Below are positions 1-9,380 of a stretch of 64,000 nt of DNA, piece after piece (within the stretch, counting starts at the first letter, position 1; every line of letters begins with the position of its first letter). Source of the stretch: Aerophototrophica crusticola (GTDB lineage Bacteria; Pseudomonadota; Alphaproteobacteria; Azospirillales; Azospirillaceae); contig MOEB01000001.1 of assembly GCA_001939945.1 (NCBI GenBank), positions 141,595 to 205,594 on the forward strand, written 5' to 3'. The notes under the pieces are model-generated. The model was not told the DNA's origin. It ran no database searches and saw nothing but the letters and a program-made list of their open reading frames with translations. A program made the position numbers and the translations under genes.

Positions 1-823
1 CGCGCTGGGCGCCCAGGTATTCGCCCTGTCCCGCAGCGTCCCCGACCTGGGCGGCGGCATCACGAACCACCGCTGCGATGCCAGCGACGAAGGGCAGGTC
101 CGCGCCGCCTTCGCGGACATCCGGCCGGACGTGGTCTACCACCTGACCAGCGACAGCCGCGGCGGGCGGGAGGTGGAGCTGATCCCCGACAGCCTGCGCA
201 ACGACGTGGCCGCAACCCTGAACGTGCTGCTGGAGGCCCACCGTCAGAAGACGCCCCGCATCGTCCTGACCGCGTCCATGGAGGAGCCCATGGGCGACGC
301 GGGCACGGCGGTGCCGTCCTCCCCCTATGCCGCGGCCAAGTGGGTGACCGCCGGCTATGCCCGCATGCTGGCCGCCCTGCACGGGCTGCCCGTGGTGGTG
401 CTGCGGCTGATGATGACCTATGGCCCGGGCCAGAAGGACTACAAGGTCATCCCCGCCACCATCCGCGCCCTGCTGAAGGGCGAGGCGGCGACCCTGAGCA
501 GCGGCGTCCGCCCGGTGGACTGGGTCTATGTGGACGAGGTGACCGATGCCTTCGTCCGCGCCGCCCTGGTGCAGGGGGTGGGGGCGGAGAGCATCGACGT
601 GGGCACCGGGCGGCTGGCCACCGTGCGCGACGTGGCGAGCCTGATCGGGGAGATCACCGGCCGCCAGGACCTGCTGCGCTTCGGCGCCCTGGGCGACCGG
701 CCGATGGAGATGGTCCGCGCCGCCCAGACCGAACCGGCGGAGCGCCTGCTGGGCTGGAAGGCCAACACCGACCTGCGGGCGGGGCTGGAGAAGACGGTGG
801 CCTGGTACCGCGACCGGCTGTGA
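1..823 (+). CDS. NAD-dependent epimerase/dehydratase (5' truncated by window edge)
   Basis: Extended short-chain dehydrogenase acting on a nucleotide sugar. The reading frame is open from base 2 and stops at 821-823, so the N-terminal glycine-rich NAD motif lies outside the window. Visible features are the segment ending PDVVYHLTS, a catalytic-type YxxxK (SPYAAAKW), and the family sequence MMTYGPGQKDYKVIP followed by PVDWVYVDEV. These are typical of UDP-glucose 4-epimerase/dTDP-glucose dehydratase relatives. It sits next to polysaccharide genes, so it probably makes a precursor for the polymer. The exact substrate cannot be told. Confidence 0.85.
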   Translation, partial: ALGAQVFALSRSVPDLGGGITNHRCDASDEGQVRAAFADIRPDVVYHLTSDSRGGREVELIPDSLRNDVAATLNVLLEAHRQKTPRIVLTASMEEPMGDAGTAVPSSPYAAAKWVTAGYARMLAALHGLPVVVLRLMMTYGPGQKDYKVIPATIRALLKGEAATLSSGVRPVDWVYVDEVTDAFVRAALVQGVGAESIDVGTGRLATVRDVASLIGEITGRQDLLRFGALGDRPMEMVRAAQTEPAERLLGWKANTDLRAGLEKTVAWYRDRL

Positions 824-1150
824 GGCACCGCAGGGTGACCAAAGGAGACCTTAAGGTGACCAAAGGTGACGCTTAAGGTGACACATGTCACATCACAACC
901 CATTGAGAAAACAGGGTGTTTTTGCTTAAGGAGACAAAGGTGACGTGATTCGCGTGGCGGTCTCCTTTGTCTCATTGCCAGGGCGCGATCCCCGGCCCGC
1001 CACGACCTGCCTTCACAATGTCAAAGACCTCGGCGCCGCTTCGGACACCTGGTCCAGGATGCTACGGCATAGGAAAAAAGTCCAGAACCGGTCATGACCG
1101 GGGGCTGGGTTCTGTCGGGGTTCCCCTTGGTCACCCCGACACTGCCCCAT
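824..1150. repeat. 327-bp gene-free gap with iterated GGTGAC/GGAGAC motifs
   Basis: No convincing gene. At 834-870 the unit GGTGACCAAAGGWGAC occurs twice in direct orientation. A third, slightly diverged copy lies at 929-944 (AGGAGACAAAGGTGAC) and an inverted copy at 959-973 (GGTCTCCTTTGTCTC). A 6-bp inverted repeat with a 2-base spacer, GTGACA-CA-TGTCAC, lies at 878-891. The gap separates convergently arranged genes, so these are not obviously promoter elements. The role is unknown; an iteron-like or dispersed-repeat origin is inference. Confidence 0.6.
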
Positions 1151-2533
1151 TCAATACGCGCCCTTGCTCGCCAGCATCACATAGGGGGTGCTGGCCATGA
1201 TGTGCAGGTCCAGCCAGAGGGACCAGTTGCGGATATAGTAGGTGTCCAGCGCTTCCTGCACCCGCAGGTCACCGTCGCTGCGGGCGGAGATCTGCCAGTA
1301 GCCGGTGATGCCGGGCCGGGCCGAGTTGCGCAGCCGCTGGAAGGCGGGCGGGAACTGTTCCAGGTGGTAGGCCGGGAAGGGGCGCGGGCCCACCAGGCTC
1401 ATGGTGCCGTTCAGCACGTTGAAGAGCTGCGGCAACTCATCCAGGCTGCTCTTGCGCAGGAAGCTGCCGACACCCGGGATGATGCGGGGGTCGTTCTTCA
1501 GCTTGAAGTAGGTTTTCCACTCCGCCATGGCCTCCGGGTTGGCGGCCAAGTATTCCTGCAGGCGCTGCTCGGCGTCCAGCACCATGGTGCGGAACTTCCA
1601 GACCCGGATGGGCTTGCCGTCCTGGCCGACGCGGATCTGGCTGTAGAAGGCTGGGCCGGCGCTGCCCAGCTTGATGGCCAGGGCGATGGCCAGGATGGCC
1701 GGCAGGAAGGCCAGCAGGGCGACGCCCGCCACCAGCTTGTCGATGCCGTACTTGGCCGCCAGTTGCAGCGGGTGCGGCTTGTGCTGGCGGTAGACCAGGC
1801 CCAGGAAACCGCCAAGGTCGTGCAATTCCAGCTGGGTGCCGTCGGCGCGGCCGGGGGCGGGGACGATGAAGGCTGCCTCCTGCCCGGGCGCCAGGCCGCG
1901 GCCACGCCCGGTCCAGCCGGGCACCCCGGCCCAGGGCACCACCACCCCGTCGGGGTCCGGGTCTGCCGGCGACAGGCCGCCGAAATCGGCGCCGGCGCGC
2001 ATCATCTCCGCCGTCAGTTGGCGGAAATCGGCGTCCCCCAGCACCAGGGCCGGCAGCCGCGCCTTCAGCTTGCGCGACAGGAAGGGCCGCACCAGCCCCT
2101 CCATGACCAGCCCGACCATCAGGGTGGTGACCAGCAGGTAGCAGAGCAGCAGCATGCTGGACAGGCGTGGGGCCAGCAACAGCGACTGGGCGCCGATGAA
2201 GCAGAAGGCCGCCCCCACCGCCATCACCCGGCGCTGGATGCGCTTGGCCGCGACCGGACCGCCGCAGCGGTACAGGCCCTGGCCCAGGTACCAGACGGGA
2301 AGCAGCAGGAAGGCCGCCTCCACGCCGGCGCGCACGGCGGCCACGTTGGGGCCGGAGCCCGGGATCAGCCAGCTTTGCAGCATGCCCAGGCAGAGCATGG
2401 CCAGGAACTCGCCACCGAACTGGGTGGCCTGGAACCCCCACTGCCCGGGCAGCCGGGGCTGCGCCAGAGGCGGCACTTCGACGACATGGTCGATCGCGCC
2501 CGTGGGCTTCTCACTGGATAGCGCTTGCGTCAT
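1151..2533 (-). CDS. Exopolysaccharide polyprenyl-phosphate sugar-1-phosphate transferase (WbaP/ExoY family)
   Basis: Membrane phosphoglycosyltransferase that moves a sugar-1-phosphate from UDP-sugar to undecaprenyl phosphate, the first committed step of polysaccharide assembly. The 460-residue protein has hydrophobic segments in the N-terminal half, a cytoplasmic middle region, one more hydrophobic segment near residue 270-295, then the conserved catalytic domain. Its marks are [29 protein letters not shown] and [11 protein letters not shown], with the Asp-Glu pair of the family in SSLDELPQ. The length fits full WbaP-like enzymes rather than short ExoY forms. It lies downstream of UDP-xylose synthase on the same strand. 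The sugar specificity is not predictable. Confidence 0.9.
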   Translation of the reverse strand: MTQALSSEKPTGAIDHVVEVPPLAQPRLPGQWGFQATQFGGEFLAMLCLGMLQSWLIPGSGPNVAAVRAGVEAAFLLLPVWYLGQGLYRCGGPVAAKRIQRRVMAVGAAFCFIGAQSLLLAPRLSSMLLLCYLLVTTLMVGLVMEGLVRPFLSRKLKARLPALVLGDADFRQLTAEMMRAGADFGGLSPADPDPDGVVVPWAGVPGWTGRGRGLAPGQEAAFIVPAPGRADGTQLELHDLGGFLGLVYRQHKPHPLQLAAKYGIDKLVAGVALLAFLPAILAIALAIKLGSAGPAFYSQIRVGQDGKPIRVWKFRTMVLDAEQRLQEYLAANPEAMAEWKTYFKLKNDPRIIPGVGSFLRKSSLDELPQLFNVLNGTMSLVGPRPFPAYHLEQFPPAFQRLRNSARPGITGYWQISARSDGDLRVQEALDTYYIRNWSLWLDLHIMASTPYVMLASKGAY

Positions 2534-2624
2534 TCACCCGTCCCCGCGGGTATCGGAATGCAGGGCGGGTAGCCGCCAGCCCGGTAACAGGCGACGGCCC
2601 GAGTCCTCCCCGCCCGTCTCGTCA

Positions 2625-3641
2625 TCAGCGGGTGGCGACCTTGCCCAAAGCCGGGGTCGCGACGGCCGGGTTCCCGATCACTTCCTGGAAGTACCGGATG
2701 GTGCGGCCCAGCCCCTCGTCCAGGGGGACCCGCGGCTGCCAGTCCAGCAGGCTGCGGGCCCGGCTGATGTCGGGGCAGCGCTGCATGGGGTCGTCCACCG
2801 GCAGCGGCTTGAACTCGATCCGGGAGTTGGACCCGGTCAGCTTCAGCACCCGCTCCGCCAGTTCCAGCACCGTCGTCTCCACGGGGTTGCCGATGTTGAT
2901 GGGGCCGGTGACCTCGTCCGGGGCGTTCATCAGCCGGATGAAGCCCTCGATGAGGTCGTCCACGAAGCAGAAGGCGCGGGTCTGGCTGCCGTCGCCATAG
3001 AGGGTGATCGGCTCGCCCGCCAAGGCCTGGATGATGAAGTTGCTGACCACGCGCCCATCCGCCGGGTGCATGCGGGGGCCGTAGGTGTTGAAGATGCGCA
3101 CCACCCGGATGTTCACCCCGTTCTGGCGGTGGTAGTCGAAGAACAGCGTCTCGGCGCAGCGCTTGCCCTCGTCATAGCAGGCGCGCGGGCCGATGGGGTT
3201 CACGTTGCCCCGGTATTCCTCGGTCTGGGGGTGCACGGTGGGGTCACCATAGACCTCCGACGTGCTGGCCTGGAAGATCTTCGCCCCGGTGCGCTTGGCG
3301 AGGCCGAGCATGTTGATGGCGCCGACGACGCTGACCTTGGTGGTCTGGACCGGGTCGTGCTGGTAGTGCACGGGGCTGGCCGGGCAGGCCAGGTTGTAGA
3401 TCTCGTCCACCTCCACATAGAGGGGGAAGGTGATGTCGTGGCGCATCACCTCGAACCGCGGGTTGTCCAGCAGGTGCGCGATGTTGACCCGGCTTCCGGT
3501 GAAGAAGTTGTCCACGCACAGCACCTCGTGCCCCATGGCGAGGAGCCGCTCGCACAGGTGGGAGCCCAGGAACCCAGCTCCTCCGGTCACCAGACAACGC
3601 TTCCTGCTGGCGAACTTGGAGAGCAACTGCTTGCGGTTCAT
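2625..3641 (-). CDS. uxs: UDP-glucuronate decarboxylase (UDP-xylose synthase)
   Basis: Short-chain dehydrogenase-type enzyme that oxidises and decarboxylates UDP-glucuronate to UDP-xylose, a cytoplasmic sugar donor. The protein of 338 residues opens with the NAD-binding [10 protein letters not shown] (about residue 18), has [10 protein letters not shown] and STSEVYGDP, the catalytic YDEGKR (about 150), and [12 protein letters not shown], all diagnostic of the UXS family. GGAGGT five bases upstream of the ATG decides the start. It implies xylose, or a sugar derived from it, in the polymer made by the surrounding locus. Confidence 0.93.
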   Translation of the reverse strand: MNRKQLLSKFASRKRCLVTGGAGFLGSHLCERLLAMGHEVLCVDNFFTGSRVNIAHLLDNPRFEVMRHDITFPLYVEVDEIYNLACPASPVHYQHDPVQTTKVSVVGAINMLGLAKRTGAKIFQASTSEVYGDPTVHPQTEEYRGNVNPIGPRACYDEGKRCAETLFFDYHRQNGVNIRVVRIFNTYGPRMHPADGRVVSNFIIQALAGEPITLYGDGSQTRAFCFVDDLIEGFIRLMNAPDEVTGPINIGNPVETTVLELAERVLKLTGSNSRIEFKPLPVDDPMQRCPDISRARSLLDWQPRVPLDEGLGRTIRYFQEVIGNPAVATPALGKVATR

Positions 3642-4030
3642 GGGACCTCCATCTCAGGCAGCAAGGTGGCCGGCTTGTGTCGGCACTGTTTCGGGGCCGG
3701 CGGCTTCGACGCCGGCGCAGCAAGGAACGGGGGGCAGGGCCGTTTGATCCGCCCCGGCCGGGTGATGCTTGGGACTTTCAAAGAACCAAGACGGGCCATT
3801 TTTTGGGCAGTTCAAAAGAAGGCGGGCCATGACACAGTAATGGTTCTGCTGTGTGCGCTGCATCACCAATAAGGGCGTGCTTCCACGGACCCTTGATGGC
3901 TCCCCGTTATCAACCGCAGAATCCTTGTTACTATCCTGTCGAACGGGGTGATTATGGGGTGGCAGCTAATCCCGATGGGCGGATGGGCCAATGCACCCCT
4001 TGTTCGGGTGTAATCCGACCGGGGTGGTTG
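3642..4030. other. 389-bp intergenic region
   Basis: No supported gene. The stretch lies upstream of uxs and downstream of the glycosyltransferase, both on the minus strand, and is less GC-rich than its neighbours. It probably holds the uxs promoter, but I could not pick convincing -35/-10 boxes. A 71-codon minus-strand open frame here has no recognisable features and was not called. Confidence 0.5.
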
Positions 4031-5224
4031 CTACCGTGGATGTCTCGGCTCCGCAGCCGGGGTAGCGAGGCCGGTGGGGACGGCTTCCACCGCCGCGACG
4101 GGCCTGCTGTCCACCAGGAGCGGGCGCAGGATGTCCAGCCAGGCGGCGGTTGCGACCTCGGTGGAGAAATCCGCCGCCCGCCGGCGCAGCAGCTCTGCCT
4201 CCGGCGGGGAGTCCAGGCTGGCGGACAGGGCCACGGCCAGGGCGGCGGGGTCTCCCGGCGGCACCAGACGGCCATACCGGCCCCCGCCCAGCACCTCAGA
4301 CGGGCCATGGGGGCAGTCCGTGCTGACCACGGGGGTGCCGCAGGCCAGCGCCTCCACCAGCACGAGCCCGAACCCCTCGAACCGGGAAGACAGGGCCAGC
4401 AGGTCCGCCCCGCGGATGAAGGGCAGGGGATTGCGCTGGGCGCCGGCGAACCAGACATCCCCCGCGATGCCCAGCGACCGGGCCAAGTCCTCCAGCATCT
4501 CCCGGCGGCTGCCGTCGCCCACCAGGACAAGGCGGGCTTCCCGCTGGTCGCGTAGGATGCGGAAGGCCTGGAGCAGGGTGGGGATGTCCTTCTGGTCCTC
4601 CAGCCGGCCCACCGCCACCAGCAGGGGGGCCGGGCGGTCCCGGTACCAGGCATGGTCCACGGTCCCGGCGGCGCGGTCCTGGAAGCCCGCGTCGATCACC
4701 GGGTTGTAGATGGTGGCGATGCGGCGGCGGGGGATGCAGGCCGCCGCCGACCAGTCCGCCGCCACCCCTTCGGACACGGCGACGAACCCGGCGGTCCAGC
4801 GCTGGGTCATGCGGTAGAGCCGGGGCAGCACCCGGTGGCTCCAAGTGCCGGTGGCGCTGGTCTGGGCCGACAGGGCGTTGTGCTGGCAGGCCACTACCTT
4901 CGTCCCCGTCCCGGCGGCGGCCAGCACGGCCATGATGTTGCCGTGCCCCAGGTGGGACACCAGCACCCGCGGCCGCTCCGCCCGGATGAACCGGGCCAGC
5001 CTCGGCAGGGCCTGGAGCTTGCGCCCGGCCCCGAGGGAGGTGACGGGGATGCCGGGGGGCACCTCCTCCCGCAGGGGGCCCGTGTCTCGGTCCACCACCA
5101 GCCGGGTGGGCAGGCCCGCCCCGGCAAATCCGGCCGCCAGCCGCAGGGCCACGGCCGCGACGCCGCCCATGGCGAAGTCCGGCAGGTACATGGCGATGGG
5201 GGTGGGATCGGGTGCGCGTGCCAT
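4031..5224 (-). CDS. Glycosyltransferase family 4 (GT-B fold)
   Basis: Retaining glycosyltransferase expected to add a sugar to the lipid-linked polysaccharide repeat in the cytoplasm. The N-terminal half has DFAMGGVAAVALRLA, the acceptor-side loop typical of GT4. The C-terminal half has LLVAVGRLEDQKD and the donor-binding EGFGLVLVEALACGTPVVS, with the E-x7-E pattern. The start at 5224 gives MARAPDPTPIAMYLP, 397 residues. An upstream in-frame ATG at 5341 is less likely, because it would place coding sequence across the terminator of the preceding gene. Sugar and linkage are unknown. Confidence 0.88.
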   Translation of the reverse strand: MARAPDPTPIAMYLPDFAMGGVAAVALRLAAGFAGAGLPTRLVVDRDTGPLREEVPPGIPVTSLGAGRKLQALPRLARFIRAERPRVLVSHLGHGNIMAVLAAAGTGTKVVACQHNALSAQTSATGTWSHRVLPRLYRMTQRWTAGFVAVSEGVAADWSAAACIPRRRIATIYNPVIDAGFQDRAAGTVDHAWYRDRPAPLLVAVGRLEDQKDIPTLLQAFRILRDQREARLVLVGDGSRREMLEDLARSLGIAGDVWFAGAQRNPLPFIRGADLLALSSRFEGFGLVLVEALACGTPVVSTDCPHGPSEVLGGGRYGRLVPPGDPAALAVALSASLDSPPEAELLRRRAADFSTEVATAAWLDILRPLLVDSRPVAAVEAVPTGLATPAAEPRHPR

Positions 5225-5310
5225 CCGGCGGCTCCAGGCGTGGTGTCCAGGCCTAGCGGAAACAGCCGAGAGGCGGCGACGGCGCAAAGGCCGCTTCCCC
5301 AAAAGCGAAA

Positions 5311-5339
5311 GCCCCGGCGGAGGGCTGCTCCGCCGGGGC
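5311..5339 (-). terminator. Rho-independent terminator after the beta-helix gene
   Basis: A GC-rich 12-bp stem (GCCCCGGCGGAG paired with CTCCGCCGGGGC) with a short loop is followed, reading the minus strand, by CTTTCGCTTTTGG. It lies 42 bases past the stop codon at 5381 and separates that gene from the glycosyltransferase. Confidence 0.75.
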
Positions 5340-5380
5340 ATCGCGAGGGACCTGGTCCTGGATTTATCCCAGGGCCGGCG

Positions 5381-7891
5381 TCAGATGAGCCAGTTGCTGG
5401 CGCCGGTCACCGTCAGGGTGAAGCTGTCCTGGCCGACGGGGATGGAGCCCTCGTAAGCCGTGACCACCAGCTCATGCTGGCCGATGTCCCAGGTCTTGGG
5501 ATTGGCGATCAGGGTGTCCCCGGTCAGGCCCATCCAGCTTTCCAGGGGGGAGCCGTCGGCCATGGTGGCCTTAAAGCTGACGGAGCCGTCGCCGAACTTC
5601 TCCTCCGGGAAGGTGAACTTCAGGAAGCTGCCGGCCTTCACCGCCTGGTCGGCGATCAGGTCTGGCAGGACCTTGTCCGGCAGGGGGGTGTTGGCGTCCG
5701 GCAGGGTCGGCCGGACCGGGGCCGCCGGGCTGGCCTGGGTGGTGGGCTGGGCCGGCGCGGCAGTGGCCAGGGCGGTGGTGCCGCCGCTGGGCAGCAGGCC
5801 GCTGTCGCTCACCACCAGCTTGAAGCTGTCCACCACCTTGGTGCCGTCGGCGTCGGTGACCGTGGCCTTCAGCTCCACCGTGCCCTTGTCCCAGCTCTTG
5901 GGCTGGCCGGACAGGGACTTGCCGTCGAAGTTCAGCCAGTTCGGCAGGGCCGAGCCGTCCGCTTTGGTGATCACCACCTTGGGCGCGCCGTCCAGGGCGC
6001 CCTGGTTGGCGTAGCTGGGGACGGCGGTCTTGAACCAGGCCCCGACCTTCAGCCCCATGTCCTTCAGCAGGTCCACCGGGCCCGCCACCGGCGGCTTCGG
6101 AGTCGGCGTGGGAGTGGGGGTGGGGGTCGGAGTCGGCGTTGGCGTGGGTGTAGGCGTCGGGGTCGGGGTGGGGTCGGGGGTCGGGACCGGGATGACGGCG
6201 GGGCCGCCGCTCACGCCCAGGGTGACCTTCAGGTTGTCGCCGGTGACGGCGCTGGCCGCCACGCCCTTCAGGGTGGCCAGGGTGGTGCCGGTGCCCGCAC
6301 CCTTGCCGTCGGCATCCCAGATGACCTTGGTGTCGGCGCCGGACTGGGCCACCTTCAGGTAGCCGCCGCCGATGATGTCCTTCTGCATCAGCCCGGCCCG
6401 GACCACCAGGGCGCCCACGTCGATCACGTCGCCGCCCTTGCCCGCCTGGAAGTCGGTGATGGTGTCGCCGCCCTCCGCCGCGTCGTTGAACAGGAAGCGG
6501 TCACGGCCCGCGCCGCCGCTCAGCGTGTCGGCGCCCATGCCACCCCAGAGGGTGTCGTTGCCGCCCAGGGCGGTCAGGCTGTCGTTGCCGTCGCCGCCCA
6601 GCATGATGTTCAGCCCGTCGGTGCCGGTGAACTTGTCGTCACCCACGCCGGTGGTGGTCTGCTTCGTGTTCGTCACGGACACCCACTGGCTGCCGTTGAA
6701 CACGTACTGGATCTTGCTGTCGAAGGTGCTGTTCGTCACCTTGCTGTCGCCGACGGCGCGGGCGGTATAGACCGTCTTGTCCTTGATGTCGTTCAGGGTG
6801 ACGTTGTTGACGGTCAGCTTGCGGCCGTCGCCCTCGCCATACTGGAACAGCTGGATGCCGCGGCCGGAATTGTTGGCGCCGCTGTTCTGGATCACGTTGT
6901 TCAGGCCGCGGATGACCGCGAGCTGGCTGCCGTTGAAGGCCAGCACATGGTCGAACACCGCCCAGTTGGCCTCCGAGTGGGTGGAGTAGTGGCCGCTGGT
7001 GGCGTCATAGGACACCGCGTTGGTGACCTTCAGCCCGATGTCGCCGCCATACTTCGCGATGTCGGAGTTGGCCGGGTCGCTGCCGCTATTGTTGTCCACG
7101 GTATGGCGGGTGCGCTCACCATAGATGCCGTCCACGGTGGTGCCGTAGGACTGGGCGGAGTGGACGCCATAGCCGTAGTGGCCGTTGTAGATGTCGTCCT
7201 TCAGGTTGATGACCGCGACCTCGGTCGCCTTGGCGTTGACCGTGTTGACGAAGTCGATGCCCGGCCCGCCGCCGTCGCGCACGGTGACCTTGGTCACCTC
7301 GGGGTTCACGGTGGAGCGGATGCTGACCAGGGCGGCGCCGCTGTCGCCGTTGCCCTTGATGGTCCCGTTCTCCAGCACGAACTTGCCCGGCTCATAGGCC
7401 GCGGCGCGGATGTTGGTCTTGTACAGGCCCTGGTCGTTCAGGGGGGGCTCGCAGACCACCGTGTTGCCATGGATGGCGACCACCTTGGTGGCCTGGCCGA
7501 TGCGGACCGGGTTGGTGCTGCTGTGGGTGCCGCCGGGCAGCTTGTCATCGGCGGCCACCTTGATCCAGTCGCCCACCTGGATGCCCGCCGGGGCGGACTT
7601 GAAGGTCACGGCGACCTTGCCGTCCTTCGTGGCCAGGGAGCTGACGCCGAAGGTCTGCTCCATGCCAGGGTCGACCTTGATGACGCTGCCCATGCTGGCG
7701 CCCTGCTGCAGGGTCGAGCCGTTAAGGTCCAGGGTGATCTTCCGACCATTCAGGTCAAAAGCCAGACTCTGATCGATACGGATCATCTCTCCCTTCGGAA
7801 AGACAATCCGCGTGTCACTTCCGGCACGGGCAATCGTCGCAAGGATTTCCTGCGCGCTCACCCCGGAACGCAAAGTGATCACGTCGGTCAT
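5381..7891 (-). CDS. Large right-handed beta-helix protein with RTX-like repeats, Pro-Thr linker and two Ig/cadherin-like modules
   Basis: A multidomain, probably exported protein of 836 residues. Residues about 1-400 look like a right-handed parallel beta-helix, the fold of pectate lyases and alginate epimerases (regular VxNxxAxxxxV-type turns, many N-x-G pairs). About 425-470 holds RTX-type calcium-binding nonapeptides (GGDGNDSL, LGGNDTLWGG, LSGGAGRDRF) followed by a DTITDFQAGKGGDVID segment typical of such proteins. About 565-600 is a Pro-Thr repeat linker. The last 230 residues hold two related beta-sandwich modules, each with a core of D/G-xSLxxWLxxxGxxLxxxPKxWDxGxxEL type. No N-terminal signal peptide is visible, so type I secretion is plausible. 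GGAGGAG precedes the ATG. It could be a polymer-modifying lyase/epimerase or a surface adhesin; the sequence does not decide. Confidence 0.75.
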   Translation of the reverse strand: MTDVITLRSGVSAQEILATIARAGSDTRIVFPKGEMIRIDQSLAFDLNGRKITLDLNGSTLQQGASMGSVIKVDPGMEQTFGVSSLATKDGKVAVTFKSAPAGIQVGDWIKVAADDKLPGGTHSSTNPVRIGQATKVVAIHGNTVVCEPPLNDQGLYKTNIRAAAYEPGKFVLENGTIKGNGDSGAALVSIRSTVNPEVTKVTVRDGGGPGIDFVNTVNAKATEVAVINLKDDIYNGHYGYGVHSAQSYGTTVDGIYGERTRHTVDNNSGSDPANSDIAKYGGDIGLKVTNAVSYDATSGHYSTHSEANWAVFDHVLAFNGSQLAVIRGLNNVIQNSGANNSGRGIQLFQYGEGDGRKLTVNNVTLNDIKDKTVYTARAVGDSKVTNSTFDSKIQYVFNGSQWVSVTNTKQTTTGVGDDKFTGTDGLNIMLGGDGNDSLTALGGNDTLWGGMGADTLSGGAGRDRFLFNDAAEGGDTITDFQAGKGGDVIDVGALVVRAGLMQKDIIGGGYLKVAQSGADTKVIWDADGKGAGTGTTLATLKGVAASAVTGDNLKVTLGVSGGPAVIPVPTPDPTPTPTPTPTPTPTPTPTPTPTPTPKPPVAGPVDLLKDMGLKVGAWFKTAVPSYANQGALDGAPKVVITKADGSALPNWLNFDGKSLSGQPKSWDKGTVELKATVTDADGTKVVDSFKLVVSDSGLLPSGGTTALATAAPAQPTTQASPAAPVRPTLPDANTPLPDKVLPDLIADQAVKAGSFLKFTFPEEKFGDGSVSFKATMADGSPLESWMGLTGDTLIANPKTWDIGQHELVVTAYEGSIPVGQDSFTLTVTGASNWLI
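6099..6192. repeat. Low-complexity repeat encoding the Pro-Thr linker
   Basis: A run of GT-rich hexamers on the plus strand (variants of GTCGGC and GTGGGG) encodes alternating Pro and Thr on the minus strand. Such tracts vary in copy number and separate the helix/RTX part of the protein from the two C-terminal modules. Confidence 0.85.
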
Positions 7892-8335
7892 GTCAGCTCC
7901 TCCGCTGTGTCTCTCAATACGCGGTCAAGCTATTTGGCTTAGCCTTTCCGATGTTGTGATCGATAAGAGGTAACCCCTCCTAAGAGGTAGGTGGTTTGGA
8001 AATCAAGGGTTTAGGCCAGTCTGCCCTAAAAAAGGTGGCATCAATGCCACAGGGAAGGCGACTTCGGCTGTCTCCAACCGGGTGTGACATCACAGACTTG
8101 CGCCTGAGGTAACCCTATGGCGGGCAGGGAATTGGCCGTTAATTATTTATAAATACTTAACCGCACGCCCCGCTGGTCCGGGCGTTAATCCGCAAGCGGC
8201 GTTGAGGGGGCGGGGGTAGACCGGTTCAATGGGGATCGGTCGGGGCACCAAAGCACCCCGTGGCGCGTTTGCAGCCTGACCCCGCCGACCGACGGCGGGG
8301 CAAGACCCAGGGTACCTTTAGGAAGGAAGCCGTTC
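7892..8335. promoter_or_regulatory. 444-bp divergent intergenic region with a palindrome and an AT-rich tract
   Basis: No gene seen. It separates the minus-strand beta-helix gene from the plus-strand glycosyltransferase operon, so it should carry promoters for both. Two features stand out. One is a perfect inverted repeat with 7-base arms, GTGGCAT-CA-ATGCCAC, at 8035-8050. The other is a short tract, nearly all A/T, at about 8139-8160 (TTAATTATTTATAAATACTT), striking in such GC-rich DNA. I could not assign a sigma-70 promoter with confidence, and the spacing does not fit sigma-54. Confidence 0.5.
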
Positions 8336-9343
8336 ATGGCGGAGCTTGGTGCGCCCCGTGGCGAGGTCACGCAGGCCGAGGGTTTGGCGCCGCTGGATGT
8401 GGTGGTCCTGTGCTGGGACCGGGTTGACGACACGATCGAGACCCTGGACAGCGTGCTGGCCCAGGAAGGGGTGGACGCGCGCGTCTATGTGGTGGACCAG
8501 GGCAGCAAGCCGGCCACCCTGGAGAAGATGCGGGCCTATGCCGCCGCCCATGCGGACCGGGTCGTCTACCACGAGGTCGGGCGCAACACCGGGGTCCCGG
8601 GCGGGCGCAACATCGGCACGCGGCTGGGCAGCCGCCCCCTGGTGGTGGCCCTGGACAATGACGCGGTGCTGGAGGACGCGCACCAGCTCCGCCGGATGGC
8701 CGAGCATTTCCGGGCCGACCCGGGGCTGGGTGCCGTGGCCTTCCGGGTGGTGAACTATTTCAGCGGCGACTTCGACCGGCGCACCTGGGTGTCCAAGCGC
8801 CCGCTGGAGCAGTGGGAGCGGCGGGAGCATGCCGTGCCCCGCTTCAACGGCACCGGCCACGCCTACCGGCGCGAGGCGTTCGATCGGGCCGGCGGCTATG
8901 ACGACGCCTTGTTCTTCTGCTGGGAAGAGCTGGACATCTGCCTGCGCATCGTGAACCTGGGCTACCAGATCCGCTACGTGCCGGACGTCACGGTCCGCCA
9001 CAAGGTGGCGCCGGAGGCCCGGGTGAACTGGGCGGGGGACCGGTTCTACTACCTGGTCCGCAACCGGCTGTACGTGACTTACAAGTACGACCGGGAGCCG
9101 GCCCGCATCGGGCTCTACGCCCTGGGGTACATCGCCAAGGGCGCCTACAACGGGCTGCTGCCCCAGACCTTCCGCGGCATCAAGGATGGCTTGCGCCTCT
9201 GCTTCGGGCTGAAGGGCAAGCCGCGGGACCCCAACACGAAGCTGGAGCCATCCACCCGGACCTACTTCCGGGACACCGACCTGGCGCACCGCGGGCCGCT
9301 GCTGCGCCGCGTCCGCCAGGAAATCTTCACGCGCCTGGGCTGA
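8336..9343 (+). CDS. Glycosyltransferase family 2 (rhamnosyltransferase-like)
   Basis: Inverting GT-A glycosyltransferase of 335 residues. The N-terminal VVLCWDRVDDTIETLDSVL is the usual start of the nucleotide-binding fold, and RNTGVPGGRNIGTRL then LVVALDNDAVLED supplies the acidic donor/metal motif. WEELDICLRIVNLGYQIRYVPDVTVRH is the C-terminal active-site region. The ATG follows GGAAGGA at a good distance. It is the first gene of a three-gene run with a second glycosyltransferase and the tyrosine autokinase, so it most likely builds the repeat unit of the same polymer. The sugar is unknown. Confidence 0.88.
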   Translation: MAELGAPRGEVTQAEGLAPLDVVVLCWDRVDDTIETLDSVLAQEGVDARVYVVDQGSKPATLEKMRAYAAAHADRVVYHEVGRNTGVPGGRNIGTRLGSRPLVVALDNDAVLEDAHQLRRMAEHFRADPGLGAVAFRVVNYFSGDFDRRTWVSKRPLEQWERREHAVPRFNGTGHAYRREAFDRAGGYDDALFFCWEELDICLRIVNLGYQIRYVPDVTVRHKVAPEARVNWAGDRFYYLVRNRLYVTYKYDREPARIGLYALGYIAKGAYNGLLPQTFRGIKDGLRLCFGLKGKPRDPNTKLEPSTRTYFRDTDLAHRGPLLRRVRQEIFTRLG

Positions 9344-9380
9344 TGCCCGGCGCCCCGACCCTACGCGACAGGAAAGCCTG

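Noticed and set aside
3654-3869. 71-codon minus-strand open frame upstream of uxs
   Set aside because: No ribosome-binding site of note, no domain, lies in a likely promoter region; not enough to call a gene.
6099-6192. CRISPR-like or VNTR array
   Set aside because: The repeat is in frame and encodes a Pro-Thr linker; there are no spacers.
4652-7942. A 1096-codon plus-strand open frame
   Set aside because: It is antisense to the glycosyltransferase and beta-helix genes and its protein is Gly/Val/His-rich low complexity, the usual shadow of GC-rich coding.
8035-8050. Possible sigma-54 promoter in the palindrome GTGGCATCAATGCCAC
   Set aside because: The GG and GC elements are not ten bases apart, so the -24/-12 spacing fails.
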